A program made the position numbers and the translations under genes. A stretch of 64,000 bases of DNA. It comes from Blasia pusilla. Its lineage: Eukaryota > Marchantiophyta > Marchantiopsida > Blasiales. Positions 1 to 10,983 of the stretch are shown here, in pieces. The notes beneath the pieces were generated by a model. It was not told where the DNA came from. It searched no databases and saw nothing but the letters and a program-made list of their open reading frames with translations. Position 1 is the stretch's first letter. Every line of letters starts with the position of its first letter. Where the stretch lies: contig CM114272.1 in assembly GCA_050084515.1 (NCBI GenBank), forward strand, positions 46,686,001-46,750,000, read 5' to 3'.

Positions 1-9
1 GTGTCTGAT

Positions 10-165
10 CCTTTCACTTTTTCCTAAAGACTCTGCTAACTGAAGATTTTTTAATCTTCTTAGCCGCGGTTAATGCTCTCTCTCTGCAAGAGGACTTTGC
101 AATATTCTTTCTTTGCGCAACATCCGAAATTGCTTCTTGTCTGTAATTCCGATGCCTATCGAGTC
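10..165. repeat. dispersed repeat, copy 1 (matches 1936-2075)
   Basis: A stretch with a TTAGCCGCGGTTAATGCTC core followed by a CT-rich tract and a TTGCTTCTTGTCTGTAAT segment recurs at about 1936-2075 in the same order and orientation, with scattered mismatches. The copies are about 1.9 kb apart. They could be duplicated untranslated sequence of one old gene or flanks of a small inserted element. No function can be assigned. Confidence 0.55.
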
Positions 166-448
166 CATGCTCGATGAGCTGCAACACACTCGAAGGACTC
201 TCACCATTGCAATGGCATTACTCATCTTTTCTATCCTCTTCATTTTGATCGCATTTGCTGCAGCTTCCATTATAGGGATTCCCGACTCTAGATTTTGGAA
301 CCAAATTTTTCTCCCCATAAGCACCACCATTTCAGGCGGTTTCTTCTGCGTTGTGGCTATGTACCTTTGTTTGCTGCGGCTACTTCGTTTCGCCTTCTAC
401 AAACACCGCACATTCAGGAAACTCTACACTTTTCTTTCAGTTTTGTAA
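113..448 (+). CDS. hypothetical hydrophobic small protein
   Basis: A 111-residue reading frame with two strongly hydrophobic stretches, at roughly residues 30-55 and 65-95, the second followed by a basic tail (FAFYKHRTFRKL). The pattern would suit a small membrane protein with two to three helices. I recognise no family. It starts inside the dispersed repeat whose second copy lies near 1936-2075, and that second copy is not followed by a comparable frame, so this may be a chance frame or a gene fragment. Confidence 0.25.
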   Translation: MRNIRNCFLSVIPMPIESMLDELQHTRRTLTIAMALLIFSILFILIAFAAASIIGIPDSRFWNQIFLPISTTISGGFFCVVAMYLCLLRLLRFAFYKHRTFRKLYTFLSVL

Positions 449-1139
449 AGCTTCCGATTGTCGACATGTCCGGAGCACCGCGAACCGGACTTACAAATTC
501 ATCCCTCCTATTCATAAGTATCTATTTTCGCGCTGAAGTGCAGCGTGAGATTTATGATATGAATTGACTGATTTTAGTATAACAGTGATAGACTGAGAGA
601 ATTGGAGACATGCGTTCGAGCAACGTGAGTAGTTTCCGATCGCACGTCGCAGGTGAATTCTGGTGTTTATTTGGTGCTTCTTAGGACGCGAAGTCTAAGT
701 CTTCTTCATCGCATCGAGGCGAAAATGATTGGATCAGGGTTTTGGATTGGCATTGGCATGGAAGATGGGAATTGAGTTTGTTTTTATTGGAAAATTCGTT
801 TGGAGAGGATGGATGTGCGAGTTGTTGCAGTTGATGAGACGACCGTGGGAATTGCACACAGTTGGAGGATTTGATTGAAGGTAGAACATTCGAGATTTAT
901 TCGTTCTCCAAAGATCCGTGCAGAAGGTCTATATTGTGATGGAAAGGAATGAACGGGATGGCGGAGAGACGTGAGGGTTGATAGAGGGCATGATGCTCAT
1001 GTGACAATTTGATGATCACCCGAGGTGTACATGAAGGCAATCAGGCAGCATTATGGCTCGTCAGACCATATCTTCACCAGTTTTGTTTCAAATTTTTACA
1101 TATCGTCTCTTTTATAGTTGAGGCCAAGGTCGCGATTCC
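449..1139. other. no recognisable gene
   Basis: I find no convincing coding segment on either strand. It lies just upstream of a J-domain exon fragment and could be its intron or leader. Confidence 0.4.
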
Positions 1140-1142
1140 CTA

Positions 1143-1250
1143 CCCGCTGCTTATTCCCAGCTTGGACTTACTATTGATGCAAGTGTGGAGGAGGTGAAGG
1201 GAGCTTATCGCCGGCTTGCCTTGCGGTGGTCCGATCTTGTTCCTCTAAAA
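1143..1250 (+). pseudogene. J-domain (DnaJ/Hsp40-like) exon fragment
   Basis: Read from 1143 in the frame of position 1161, the translation gives AYSQLGLTIDASVEEVKGAY and then RRLALRW, a clear match to helices I and II of a J domain, the Hsp70 co-chaperone module. The invariant HPD tripeptide that should follow RW is absent; the sequence reads W-S-D, as if a codon had been lost. The similarity then stops, and the rest of the domain (helices III-IV) is missing. TTATTCCCAG just before the LGL codons could be a splice acceptor. Without HPD this product could not stimulate Hsp70, so I read it as a gene relic. Confidence 0.6.
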
Positions 1251-2228
1251 CCTACCTATATTCCGCTTACGATTTCAAAGCGTGTCAGAAAATTTAACGT
1301 TGTAGCTTTAGGAATGATAGAGTTGATGGCTTTCTCGTTCGTTCACTGCCGAGAGTGTTAACATTCAACACGACGTAGCCTTGTCTTCGTTGAGCCCTAA
1401 GACAGTGAAAGTGGAAGTTGATCTATGGTGATGTCTGACTGAATTTCAACCGCAATATTTAGAGCAGAGGAGCAGAAGAGTGCAAGAGACTCATGTAGTA
1501 TCCTGTGGTTGAAATTTCTAACATTGGTATGTTAGCCAGTGTTCATCCGAGCTCGGTGGATGTGAATTTGGCTAGCTTTAACGGTTTTTTCAATTTTGGC
1601 TTTTAAAATAAAATGAACAAGATCGGAGAGTATTTATCTTTTCTTTGCCGTAGCACTGTTGTAAGAGGGATCGTCTTTGAACTGACTTCTCCAATTCTGG
1701 TATCTGAGACTAGGAACTTCTCTCCATGTAATCTCTCTTCAACTCTTCATGCCTTCCTCTCTCACAAAAGACCAAATATGAAATTTTTTGATTGGACTCA
1801 ACTCGCATTTGTGTGATGAAATTTGCTGTTTCCTAAGGTAGTGTGTGTAGGTTGGTGCGCTGCCAATTTTTTTTTCATTCAAGAGTGAGAATTGTGGAGA
1901 TTAGGGGATTGGGGATGTCTGCGAGAGGTGTTTATGGTCCTTTCACTCCTGGACCGCAAGTTGCAAGCTCGTTCTAAAGACTCTGCCAACTCAAGATTGT
2001 TCGATCTTCTTGGCCGCGGTTAGTGCTCTCTCTCTCTCTTGGAAAGTGCTTCTTTTCTGTAATGACTTATTGTCTGCAATGTTGTCTTGTTGTTGCCTCG
2101 AGCATGTCTGAATACCTTGGTGAAGAGTATGTCCTTTTTGCCCGACCTTGATTTTTGCTCATGCGCTCTAACCCAATGCGTTGTGTGCAAAGCTATTTTA
2201 ATGTTGTCTATAAGCTATTTTCGGATTT
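1251..2228. other. no recognisable gene
   Basis: Apart from the second copy of the dispersed repeat (about 1936-2075), I see no coding or structured feature. The small frame at 1613-1816 has no recognisable motif. Confidence 0.4.
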
Positions 2229-2322
2229 CAATGAATCAATGCCACTGAATGTATTGAACAATTTTGTTATGACCAGCTTTTCAATATCAGTATGTGCACT
2301 TGCTCTGTGTGTTGTGAATTCA
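2229..2322. repeat. detached duplicate of the LINE 3' end
   Basis: About 94 bp, from ATGAATCAATGCC to GTGTTGTGAATT, matches 2650-2743, which encodes the C-terminal part of the LINE protein on the minus strand. The two copies are in the same orientation about 420 bp apart. A partial duplication or a second, strongly truncated LINE insertion at the same spot would explain this. Confidence 0.6.
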
Positions 2323-2601
2323 TATCAAGAGAACATAGAGTGGGACGCGGCTTCAGCCAGAGAGAGAGAGAGACTGTACTCATTAAGTAGTGCCTGTCGT
2401 AGCCTTGCAACCATAGACCCCGCGCCCTGGTTGGACGGTGCTTGAGACTGGGATGGGTGTAGAGAGAGAAGCAAGTGAAGAAGGTACCATATGAGAGGAG
2501 GGAGACACTCTCATATAGTGTGAGTGCTGACCAAACAACGTGTTTGTGCGGAGCTTCCAAGTGTCAATCAAGAAACTCTTCACCACACAATCTACTTTAC
2601 C

Positions 2602-3228
2602 TCATTGGGATCCCCAATAGACATTACTTACCAGTGCAGCAGCTTTGGGCAATGAATCAAGGCTACTGAATGTGTTGAACAATTCTGGTGCTACCAGCTT
2701 AGCAATATCAGCATATGCTCTTGCTCTGTGTGTTGTGAATTTTGCGCAGGAGACCAAGTAATGACTACAGGTTTCATCCCCATCGTCACACAGGGCGCAA
2801 GAGTTTAGTTGTGTTCCTATCCTGCTTTTCTTATGGTTCACGGGGATTGCTCCCGTTCTGAACTTGAGCCGGGTTCCCAAGCAAGGGGTTCTCCGCAAAG
2901 AGTTCTTCAGTTCTTCCCTCTCGGGATATACCGTCAAAAGAGAGAGGTCAGACATTTTCATGGCTTCCTCCACGCTGTTCTGCTGTGAGCGTTTGCCCAC
3001 TGCTTTGGTTATGGTATCCACAAATGCTTTCTCATCTTGCTCCCACAGTTCAGGCCCTGCTAGGAGCTTGGATGCTTGCACAATCTCTTGAACCTTTTTC
3101 GTCCAGGTTTTCCCCATCACCTCTTTAGGATAGCGATGGGAGTCCATTGTCTCTAGCTGCCTCCGCCATTTCAACTTGGCGATGTCACGTCTATCCTCCA
3201 AGGGTTCCACACCTAGTTCTGATCTCAC
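2602..3228 (-). pseudogene. LINE C-terminal domain with Cys/His cluster
   Basis: A 208-residue frame follows the reverse transcriptase. It contains CALCDDGDETCSHYLVSC, giving a C-x2-C ... H-x4-C arrangement like the zinc-binding cluster at the C terminus of plant LINE proteins, thought to bind nucleic acid. A basic segment (RRDIAKLKWRRQLETMDSHR) lies near the start. The frame runs to the element's 3' end; no poly(A) tract is obvious beyond it. Confidence 0.7.
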
Positions 3229-4264
3229 ACCAACGTGGGCTGTTCATTGGTGTTGGCATCCCACACTGGTGCCCCGCATTCCAGCGAGGGACGAATGGTA
3301 TGCAAAATGACACAGCGCTTTACTTCTGATGTGATGTCCCGGCATTGTAGGAATCTGGACAGACCGTTCACCTTCTTGTGGCCTTTCTCAGTAGTCTTCT
3401 TGATGTGTGCATCCCACATGCAATCTTCCGAGAATTCTATGCCCAGATAGGTGTAGGTAGCCACACGGGGGATCTCTTGGTCACCCCAGTACCACTATTG
3501 GTCTTGGTCCTCCTCCTTGCCATTGAAAATCATCACACCGCACTTCAGTACATTTGCCTCCATGCCCCACATGTCACACCAGATTTTGGTCAGGGAGATC
3601 ATCTCTTGGAGTTTCTCTCCTGTTTCCTCGAGGCCACCAAAGTCATCAGCAAACATGAGGGAAACAATAGAGTTGTTGCCCACCCGTTTGCCTAGTCCAC
3701 TATCCTCCATTTCTTCCAATAGGGAATTCACGAAAATGTTGAAGAGGGTGGGGGAGAGTTGGCATCCTTGAGCCACTCCTTGCTTGATGTCGAATGTCCC
3801 ACTCTTTTGACCATTCACCAGAACTCTACTCCTTGTGTTCTGGTACATCTTCTCCACCACCCTCCACATTTTCCCTCTCGGCCCCGCCTTCCACAGGCTA
3901 TAAGAAAGCCTGTCACACCATACAAGATGTCGTATGCCTTCTTGAGGTCCAAGAAGAAGCAATAGGTGGTTTCCCCTCTTTTTCCTACCCTGGATGATCT
4001 GAAGGTGAAAATGTGGTCCATGCATCCTCGGGCTTGCCGGAAGCTAGCGTGGCCTTCCTTGATGACATGAATTCTCCTCCGGTACATAGAGATCCTATTG
4101 TTGAGTATACTGGCAGAGGAGCTTCCCGACTACACTCAAGAATGTAATACCCCCTGTAGTTTCGTGGTCTTTCGCTCACCCTTCTTGAAGAGGTTCACGA
4201 TGACTCCCATCCGCCATCTTTGTGGGATGACTTCACGCCCGCCATGAGACCAGGTTGAAGAGAC
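3225..4264 (-). pseudogene. LINE reverse transcriptase core, frameshifted
   Basis: Pieces in several frames assemble into a LINE polymerase. A segment near 4150-4240 reads IPQRWRMGVIVNLFKKGERK, the 'W..g.v.plfKKGdr' block. Near 3930-3960 FFLDLKKAYDIL is motif A (catalytic Asp within the DLKKAYD block). Near 3730-3790 GVAQGCQLSPTLFNIFVNSL is motif B. SLMFADDFGGL near 3640-3665 is motif C with the catalytic Asp pair. YLGIEFS near 3440-3455 is the motif after the thumb. The enzyme would copy element RNA at the nicked target. Multiple frameshifts disable it. Confidence 0.85.
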
Positions 4265-5074
4265 TCACTGAAGAGAACGAGCCATAGCAGCATCGCCGTA
4301 CTTCAACAGCTCATTCACAAGCTCATCACCACGGCGTGCTTTGTGGTTCACAAGTTCTTTGATCGCTGCTCCCACCTCAGCCAGGGAGAACCAATCATTA
4401 TATGGGTTGTCCAGCTCAACCTCATCAGCTGCCTTCTCCTGTTGTATCTTAACAAAATCCTCCACCACCCTCTCGAAGTTCTGCTCTTCAAGGGATGTCC
4501 GAGCGAGCTTCCAGCCTAACTCCTTGTAATGGCCTTCCAACACATGTCGGATCTGTTTAGCTGTGGTCACCATTCCACCGTCTTTTCTCTTCAAGGCCTT
4601 TACGTCGTTTTTGTCCATGGCCTTGCTCAATTTCTGCACTTCCATCCAAAACTTTTTCTGATTCTCAATGAAATTCTCATTGATGGATGAGTATGTGGCT
4701 TGGTTCATTTTCTTCTTGTGCATGCACACAAGAAGATGCGTTTCCTTGTGTAGGGCCACATACTCTGCCCACAAGGATGCATCGTCCCTGGCTTTGGCAC
4801 TTGTGACATACGCTTCCCTTCGTTTGGCAATGGCTACCTTGAGTTCCAAGGACCACCATTTGACGGCTCTACCGCATATTATCAATTTCCTGCCGACAGC
4901 AATCTCGGCGGCATGTGTCACTCCACACTCCCACCATGCCAGCACCATGTCCACAGTTGTTCTTGTGAACCCAAAGTTCTTGATGGTAGATTCAATGAAA
5001 GTGTCAAATGCCAAGAGATTTTCTTCCAGCTTGCCAATGTACACCTTCTTGTTGCCCTCATCTTGGAAGTCCTC
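4265..5074 (-). pseudogene. LINE protein, region preceding reverse transcriptase
   Basis: This 259-residue open frame (starting at 5044, readable from about 5074) is rich in charged, helical sequence and ends with AEVGAAIKELVNHKARRGDE, which resembles the 'aI..lk..KApG.D' motif at the start of LINE reverse transcriptases; here the usual PG is RR. In active elements this part links the endonuclease to the polymerase. The frame breaks at 4265. Confidence 0.75.
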
Positions 5075-5081
5075 TATCCTC

Positions 5082-6430
<1,349 letters not shown>

Positions 6431-6433
6431 AAG

Positions 6434-6455
6434 GTGAACGCTTAAGTGTTCACCA
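6434..6455. repeat. 22-bp near-perfect palindrome
   Basis: GGTGAAC, an 8-nt centre (GCTTAAGT) and GTTCACC form an almost fully self-complementary 22-mer. It lies just upstream of the AGTCAT-rich CACTA-like region and may belong to that element. Confidence 0.6.
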
Positions 6456-6549
6456 TATAAATGGGAAAGAGGATTTTAATAATTCAAATCCATTAATTCT
6501 TGCACCGTTCAAAAGGCATAATATACATTCCAAAGTATCCAAAATTTAT

Positions 6550-7275
6550 TTTCCCACTAGTCATATCGATATAACTAGCACAATATGATTCAAAAACTGA
6601 AGTAGTAATCTTTAAGTTCTCTCTAGTCATAATTGTATGACTCATGCAGTTCTGTTGCAACGACTACATAATTTCCGCAACTCACATAGTCATATCTTTG
6701 TGACTAAACCAGTTGTGTCCGCTTCTATAGTAGTCATGTAACTCTATTCTTCTAGTCATAGTACATGACTACATGAGTCCATATCAACATTTCAATAAAA
6801 TAAAATGACTACAGGAGTTGCCAACTATAACTGAATGGAGTACACTTTGGTGCATTTTGATAGGATATTCTGAACTTTTGCAGACCAACCATGACTAAAG
6901 GAGTCTTTGGTGGTAACTGGAAAAATATACACATATGACTAGATGAGTTGTACTCAAGTCCACATCATCATTGACATGTCACAACAATAGTCCATATCAT
7001 CAGTGACACATCACACTAAATAGTCCATGTCACTGATGATGTGTCATTATTCCACGTCATCTAAGTGACATGTAAGTCATTGCCTCATGACTACACCCTC
7101 GAGTCATATACCAACCTCCACCTAAGCTGACCATCCTAGTTAGCCTAGTCGCCAAACAAATATGACTTGGCTTTTGTGTCTAAAGTAGTCGTCAGTCATT
7201 GTTAGTCGTGGTATCTAAAGTATGACTCATATGAGTCATATAACCTAGTCATAAAACCAGGGATTTCTTCTAGTG
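6550..7275 (+). mobile_element. CACTA-like transposon end with subterminal AGTCAT repeats
   Basis: The segment ends in TTTCTTCTAGTG (7264-7275), whose reverse complement begins CACTAGAAGAAA, the form of plant CACTA (En/Spm) terminal repeats. The preceding 700 bp holds about eighteen AGTCAT or ATGACT hexamers in both orientations, resembling the subterminal motif arrays that CACTA transposases bind. A 13-bp inverted repeat with a 19-nt loop sits at 6996-7040. Sequence directly after 7275 resembles gypsy A gag (compare 57255-57290), so the element inserted into a gypsy A copy. No transposase and no opposite end were found here. Confidence 0.6.
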
Positions 7276-7284
7276 ACTCTCTCC

Positions 7285-7457
7285 CTTGTCTGAAGACGAG
7301 AGAAAAAGGAGATCGAGGTGGTCTCTCACGTGGAAACTCTCGAAACCCCGCACCACTTTGGATCAACCCTCTAGAGCTACTCTCAGGTCCACAACCTCAC
7401 CTCTCAAAGTCCCAAAAGGATATCGTGATGACCCTAGTGCCCCCCTCACACGATCAC
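7285..7457 (-). mobile_element. gypsy family A fragment: gag start and leader
   Basis: This stretch aligns with 26480-26640 and 57290-57440, the start of gag and leader of minus-strand gypsy A copies (shared TCTAGAGCTACTCT and CTCTCAAAGTCCC blocks). It continues at 18089 after the MULE insertion, so 7457/18089 was one site before the MULE arrived. Confidence 0.7.
7449..7457. repeat. left 9-bp target site duplication of the MULE
   Basis: CACGATCAC here is repeated exactly at 18080-18088. Bases beyond the nonamer differ on both sides. In related sequence at 26620-26645 and 57430-57450 the site is present without the insertion. Nine base pairs is the typical MULE duplication length. Confidence 0.85.
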
Positions 7458-7520
7458 GGGGGCTGGTATTCTGGCATGAGAGAGTAAGAGAGGAGAGGAA
7501 GAGAGGAAGAGAGGAGAGTC
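7458..7520 (+). repeat. left terminal inverted repeat of the MULE
   Basis: Begins GGGGGCTGGTATTC and passes into a purine-rich GAGAG/GGAAGAGAGG run. The run is matched by the reverse complement of 18020-18079. Confidence 0.6.
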
Positions 7521-8028
7521 TCTCTTCAAAAAAAAGGGCCAAATCCACCTCCTCTCTTCAAAACTTTTTGACATATTTGAAATTTTTGTTTGCTTTCAAA
7601 TTCATGAAATCTTTAGAAGAGAGTAGGTAGTGGTCCACATTTGGCCCTAAAGAAACCTCCTTTTTCCAGGGGTCGAAAAAAAATAGACATCACAAGATCA
7701 CTACAAACATTTTTCCATCACTCTCCATGTGAGCATAAGTTTCTTAACATTGTCTGTCTCGGTCTACAATAAGCAGTGCCCATGGGTATTTTTGTTGGAG
7801 GACCACCAGATCTTGATCAAGACGATGCCAACCTCTCTTTTGCGTGGATTGTTGCTCTGCATCATGGCCTTCCCTGAATTGCCTCATAACCAACTTTTTG
7901 CTGGTTATGAGTGGTGTCTGCTCAAGACCAACTTTGTGAAATGTGAACACATGAGACGATAATTGAACCAAAAGATTGTTAGCTGTCTGGAGTAAAGAGG
8001 AAGTGATGTCGCTTCATTCAGATCCTCC

Positions 8029-8124
8029 CAACCCGTCGGAATTTTACAGGTTGCAACTCTTGCAACCCATTGGAATTTTACAGGTTGCAACTCTTGCAAC
8101 CCATCGGAATCAGATGGCTTGCAC
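8029..8124. repeat. three palindromic 27-mers near the left end
   Basis: Copies at 8029-8054, 8061-8088 and 8095-8124, imperfect relative to GCAACCCGTCGG / CCGACGGGTTGC. The first sits about 570 bp from the terminus, and the second MULE has one at the equivalent place (63977-64000), so the placement is ancestral to both copies. Confidence 0.7.
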
Positions 8125-8219
8125 CCCTTGCAAGCAAGCTCACCATAAGAAAGGAAAGATTTTGATAAGTGATTCCCTTCCACCCTGCACCCACAAAAAT
8201 CCAACCGGTTGGGAATCCG

Positions 8220-8650
8220 AAATGGCAATCCGACAGGTAGTAGGAATCCTGCACATCTTAGACAAGAAAAGAAGCCTACAACTGGTTTGAAGAATGTAGG
8301 GGAACGAGCCAAAAGTTAAGAAGCCCGCCACAATTCGTCAGAAGTTGGTCTCACCGGGAAAGAGTCCGATCACTCAAGCAGCCAACCTGTCGGAATCCGA
8401 CAGCTTGCTTGGAAATGGTTAAAAAGTTGCAGTGGGCAAAAAGCTTAAAGTTGCAACCCGTCGGAATCATACGGGTTGCAAAATTGTAATTCTGAGTAGC
8501 TAAAAGAACACAATCCACAAGTCCAAAAAAAATTTCCAGCAAATTTTTACAAACACCATTATCGGTTGAAAAAATCTCGTCCTTTATTACCTCCGAAGGA
8601 ACCTCGGAAATGTACATTTGACCTAGTCTATGATTTCTTCAGCCTCGTCA
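8220..8650 (-). repeat. duplicated 3' region of the methyltransferase gene, distal copy
   Basis: Matches 8908-9335 with an offset of about 688 bp. Shared blocks are CAGGTAGTAGGAATCC, the palindrome pair (here 8381-8408 and 8453-8480) and CCTTTATTAC, which on the minus strand is an AATAAA polyadenylation signal (8581-8590). I infer tandem duplication of the transcript's 3' untranslated region. Confidence 0.65.
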
Positions 8651-8651
8651 T

Positions 8652-8942
8652 CTACAAATTTACTCCTAACTCTCCTAGGTTCCTGTACAAAAGGAATGTC
8701 CTGGGATACAAGTGGCTCCTCTGGCCGATTGTAGACGGGGATAAAAAATGTTGGCGAATTCGAGAGCCTTGGCCCCCCCTAGGTACACCATAACGGTCCC
8801 ATGTAACCTGATTTAAGTCCCACCACCTTCCTCGGCAATATATCTTGTACGCTCTGCAATGTGACACCCATCCAGTATCAATATGTGCTCTGTCCTTGGT
8901 AATACCATGATGGCAATCCCACAGGTAGTAGGAATCCAACAC
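8652..8942 (-). other. open frame of unknown function between the duplicated 3' regions
   Basis: A 96-residue frame with aromatic-rich sequence such as GRWWDLNQVTWDRYGVPRGG. It could be a remnant of a coding exon, since such composition is unusual by chance, but I recognise no family. Confidence 0.25.
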
Positions 8943-9335
8943 GTTTGAGAGAAGAAAAGAAGCCTACGCCTTCTTTTACGATACTGGGGGAAGGTGCCAA
9001 AGTGAAGAAGCCCACCAGACTGCCTCTTAAGTTGGACCAACAGGGAAAGAGTCCAATCAGGCAACCTGTCGGAATCTGACAGGTTGCCTAGAAGTGGTTA
9101 AAAAGGTGCAGTGGTCAAAAAGTGAAAAGTTACAAGCCGTGGAAATCCGACGGGTTGCAAAATAGAAGTCAGCGGAGTACATAGACGATCACATTCGAAA
9201 AGACATAAAAGATATTCAGCAAACTTTTAGAAACACCACCATCGTTCAAAAAAATCTTCTCCTTTATTACATCCGAAAGAAGCTCGGAATTGTACATTTG
9301 ATCTATTCTATGAAATCTTTTGCCTCATCATCAAA
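8908..9335 (-). repeat. duplicated 3' region of the methyltransferase gene, proximal copy
   Basis: Carries palindromes at 9061-9087 and 9131-9160 and a minus-strand AATAAA at 9261-9270, just downstream of the last methyltransferase frame (9389). It is the likely native 3' end of that gene. Confidence 0.65.
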
Positions 9336-9388
9336 TAACTCCCTATTCCAAACGCTGAAGTCAAGCTGGGTCCTTGAGTTCTTTGAAC

Positions 9389-9766
9389 TCACTCATCATC
9401 GTCCGAGAGCTCTTGCAAAATTACTTTCGGCCTTGCCCTCCCGATTTTCGGAATCGTTGGAAGTGACGATGGTGTCACTACCAATGGTGGGTCTGGAACC
9501 AGAGCTCTCGGCTTCGGTGGAGAGTTGTACACCCCAACGAGCCTATCGTAATCTGCCTTTGCCTCCTTGCAAAGGTCAAATAGTTCCTGCCTTCCCTGGA
9601 GGCAGAGAATGTTCCTGCCACTTTGCCAGGGGCCTTTGATACTCGCCCTTGAAAGGCCCTCTAAGTCGAACACCAAGTCACCCGGCCTTGAGCAGAGCTC
9701 GATGAGCGTTTGCATCAGGGCTGGCAACTTTTCCCTTCCTCCAAGTAGTGGGGTACCGTCTTGCAT
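9389..9766 (-). pseudogene. MULE methyltransferase motifs X and I (SAM-binding part)
   Basis: The 125-residue frame has GGREKLPALMQTLIELCSRP followed by GDLVFDLEGLSRASI and SGRNILCLQGRQELFDLC. This parallels the C-terminal block of beta-class enzymes (P..l...lI...s.pGdlVlDpFaGsGtt..aa..lgR..iG.E). The FxGxG loop that holds S-adenosylmethionine is degenerate (LEGLS, 9656-9681). An acidic tail, LQELSDDDE, ends the protein. Confidence 0.6.
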
Positions 9767-9790
9767 TTAAATTCCCGGGGGGGAATTGTA

Positions 9791-9901
9791 TTAACAATCT
9801 AAGCGGTACCCATCTGAGCATGGATCCACAGGATCCTGGATCTTAAACACCTGGAAGTTGTGCTCGGGCCGAACGAAGCAGTAAACATAGGAGTGGTCCA
9901 T
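9791..9901 (-). pseudogene. possible small internal exon of the methyltransferase gene
   Basis: TTCTTTACAG on the minus strand is a good splice acceptor and is followed by a short frame, DHSYVYCFVRPEHNFQVFKI, of coding-like composition. It lies between the motif IV part and the motif X/I part. I infer an exon; the donor was not identified. Confidence 0.35.
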
Positions 9902-10037
9902 CTGTAAAGAAGCACATTGGAAAAAATTTCAACAACTTGGCCTCTGGTCTACTCGCAGTATGGTGACAAAATGTGCAACACGTCACCAAAGAACTTGAAA
10001 TGACCCTAGAGAACTTCTTTTAAATACTAACATTGGA

Positions 10038-10224
10038 GCAACTTGTCGGATTCCGACGGGTTGTTTTTGTCCATGACCAACCCGTCGGAAGGCGACGGGT
10101 TGCTGGCTTAGAGCAGCCCATGCTTGGCTGAGAGCAACCCGTCGCTTTCCAACGGGTTGCAGCTTTCCGGAAACATAGGGAAAAACCATAAGCAACTGCA
10201 ACCCGTCGGGTTCCGACGGGTTGC
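10038..10224. repeat. four palindromic 27-mers, probably intronic
   Basis: Copies at 10038-10064, 10078-10103, 10134-10160 and 10198-10224. The last is perfectly self-complementary outside its centre. They separate the motif IV and motif X/I parts of the methyltransferase gene and show no protein-like conservation themselves. Confidence 0.8.
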
Positions 10225-10261
10225 AGGTGGTAATGCGTTTTCCCTGTGTTTTGGAGGTTGA

Positions 10262-10983
10262 AAAGCTCATCCTTGCTCCCTTTAGTCAAAACTAAGAAGC
10301 AACCCTTGTCACTCAGATAAGCATCTCCAAAGGAAAACAGGAGCGCAATCTGGTCATAAGAAACGGGAACATTCTAGTCTGGGACCCCGTCCGACGGATT
10401 CTCGTCCCACAATCGCAACCCCGAGGGCAAATCAGCGATCAATAGATCCACCTCCACCTCTTCGACCACTCCATTGACCGTCCAGGGAGCATGCCCGTTT
10501 CGTTGAAGCTTCCGTCCCAGCGTTGTCAATTTGTCCATGGCGGGTGTCGACGCTTGAGAACTGAAACTTTTCAGCTCATCCAGTAATTTCGTGAACTGAA
10601 GGAGGACGCTTGTCCGGGTCGTTGTTTCTCTATGTCTTCCCAAGGATGATGGACTGTATTCTCCTTGGAACAACCCTCGCGCCTCTCGCTTCCGCTTCTC
10701 CCGAGTCTGCGGTCGGCTTGTTGGGGTCTCTATGACCTCAGACTCTTGTGGGGTTTTTTTTCGCGGAGGACCTGATCTGACCCTCTCTCCCCGCTCGCTG
10801 GGACGATTCCGGCTCTGGCCTTGAATCTTCAACCTCTCTTTGGGAAGACTCGGCCTCGGAATTCTTCGCTCCCCTCGCCTTGCCTTTGAGACCCGCTGTG
10901 GATTTGTCTTTGGCTGTGTGGACCTTGGAAGCCAACTCCGCTGTCTCGAGGGCTTGCTCTTCCGCATCTCCTTCGAAAAAGTC
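10262..10983 (-). pseudogene. MULE methyltransferase linker and motif IV
   Basis: A basic Ser/Lys/Arg-rich linker runs across the A8 run at 10754-10761, where the reading frame changes. It is followed by FTKLLDELKSF and then VEVDLLIADLPSGLRLWDE. The last block resembles motif IV of amino-methyltransferases (iDliiaDPPYg); the catalytic DPPY is here D-L-P-S (10422-10433). After a single in-frame TAG (10374-10376) the same frame continues with SYDQIALLFSFGDAYLSDKG and CFLVLT, matching the conserved helix-strand unit after motif IV. Because the stop is isolated and the frame intact around it, the decay looks recent. Confidence 0.6.

Larger units (their letters stand above)
2602..5074 (-). mobile_element. 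5'-truncated non-LTR retrotransposon (LINE)
   Basis: Minus-strand frames from 5074 down to 2602 read in order as the region before reverse transcriptase, the reverse transcriptase core and a C-terminal cysteine/histidine segment, the second-ORF layout of a plant LINE. No endonuclease domain precedes it, so the element is 5'-truncated. The truncation point falls at a stop codon directly beside the (AG)n tract at 5083-5189. At least four frameshifts interrupt the frame, so this copy is dead. Confidence 0.85.

Noticed and set aside
6434-6455. Helitron 3' hairpin
   Set aside because: The palindrome is not followed by the expected CTRR end and no Helitron protein sequence was seen.
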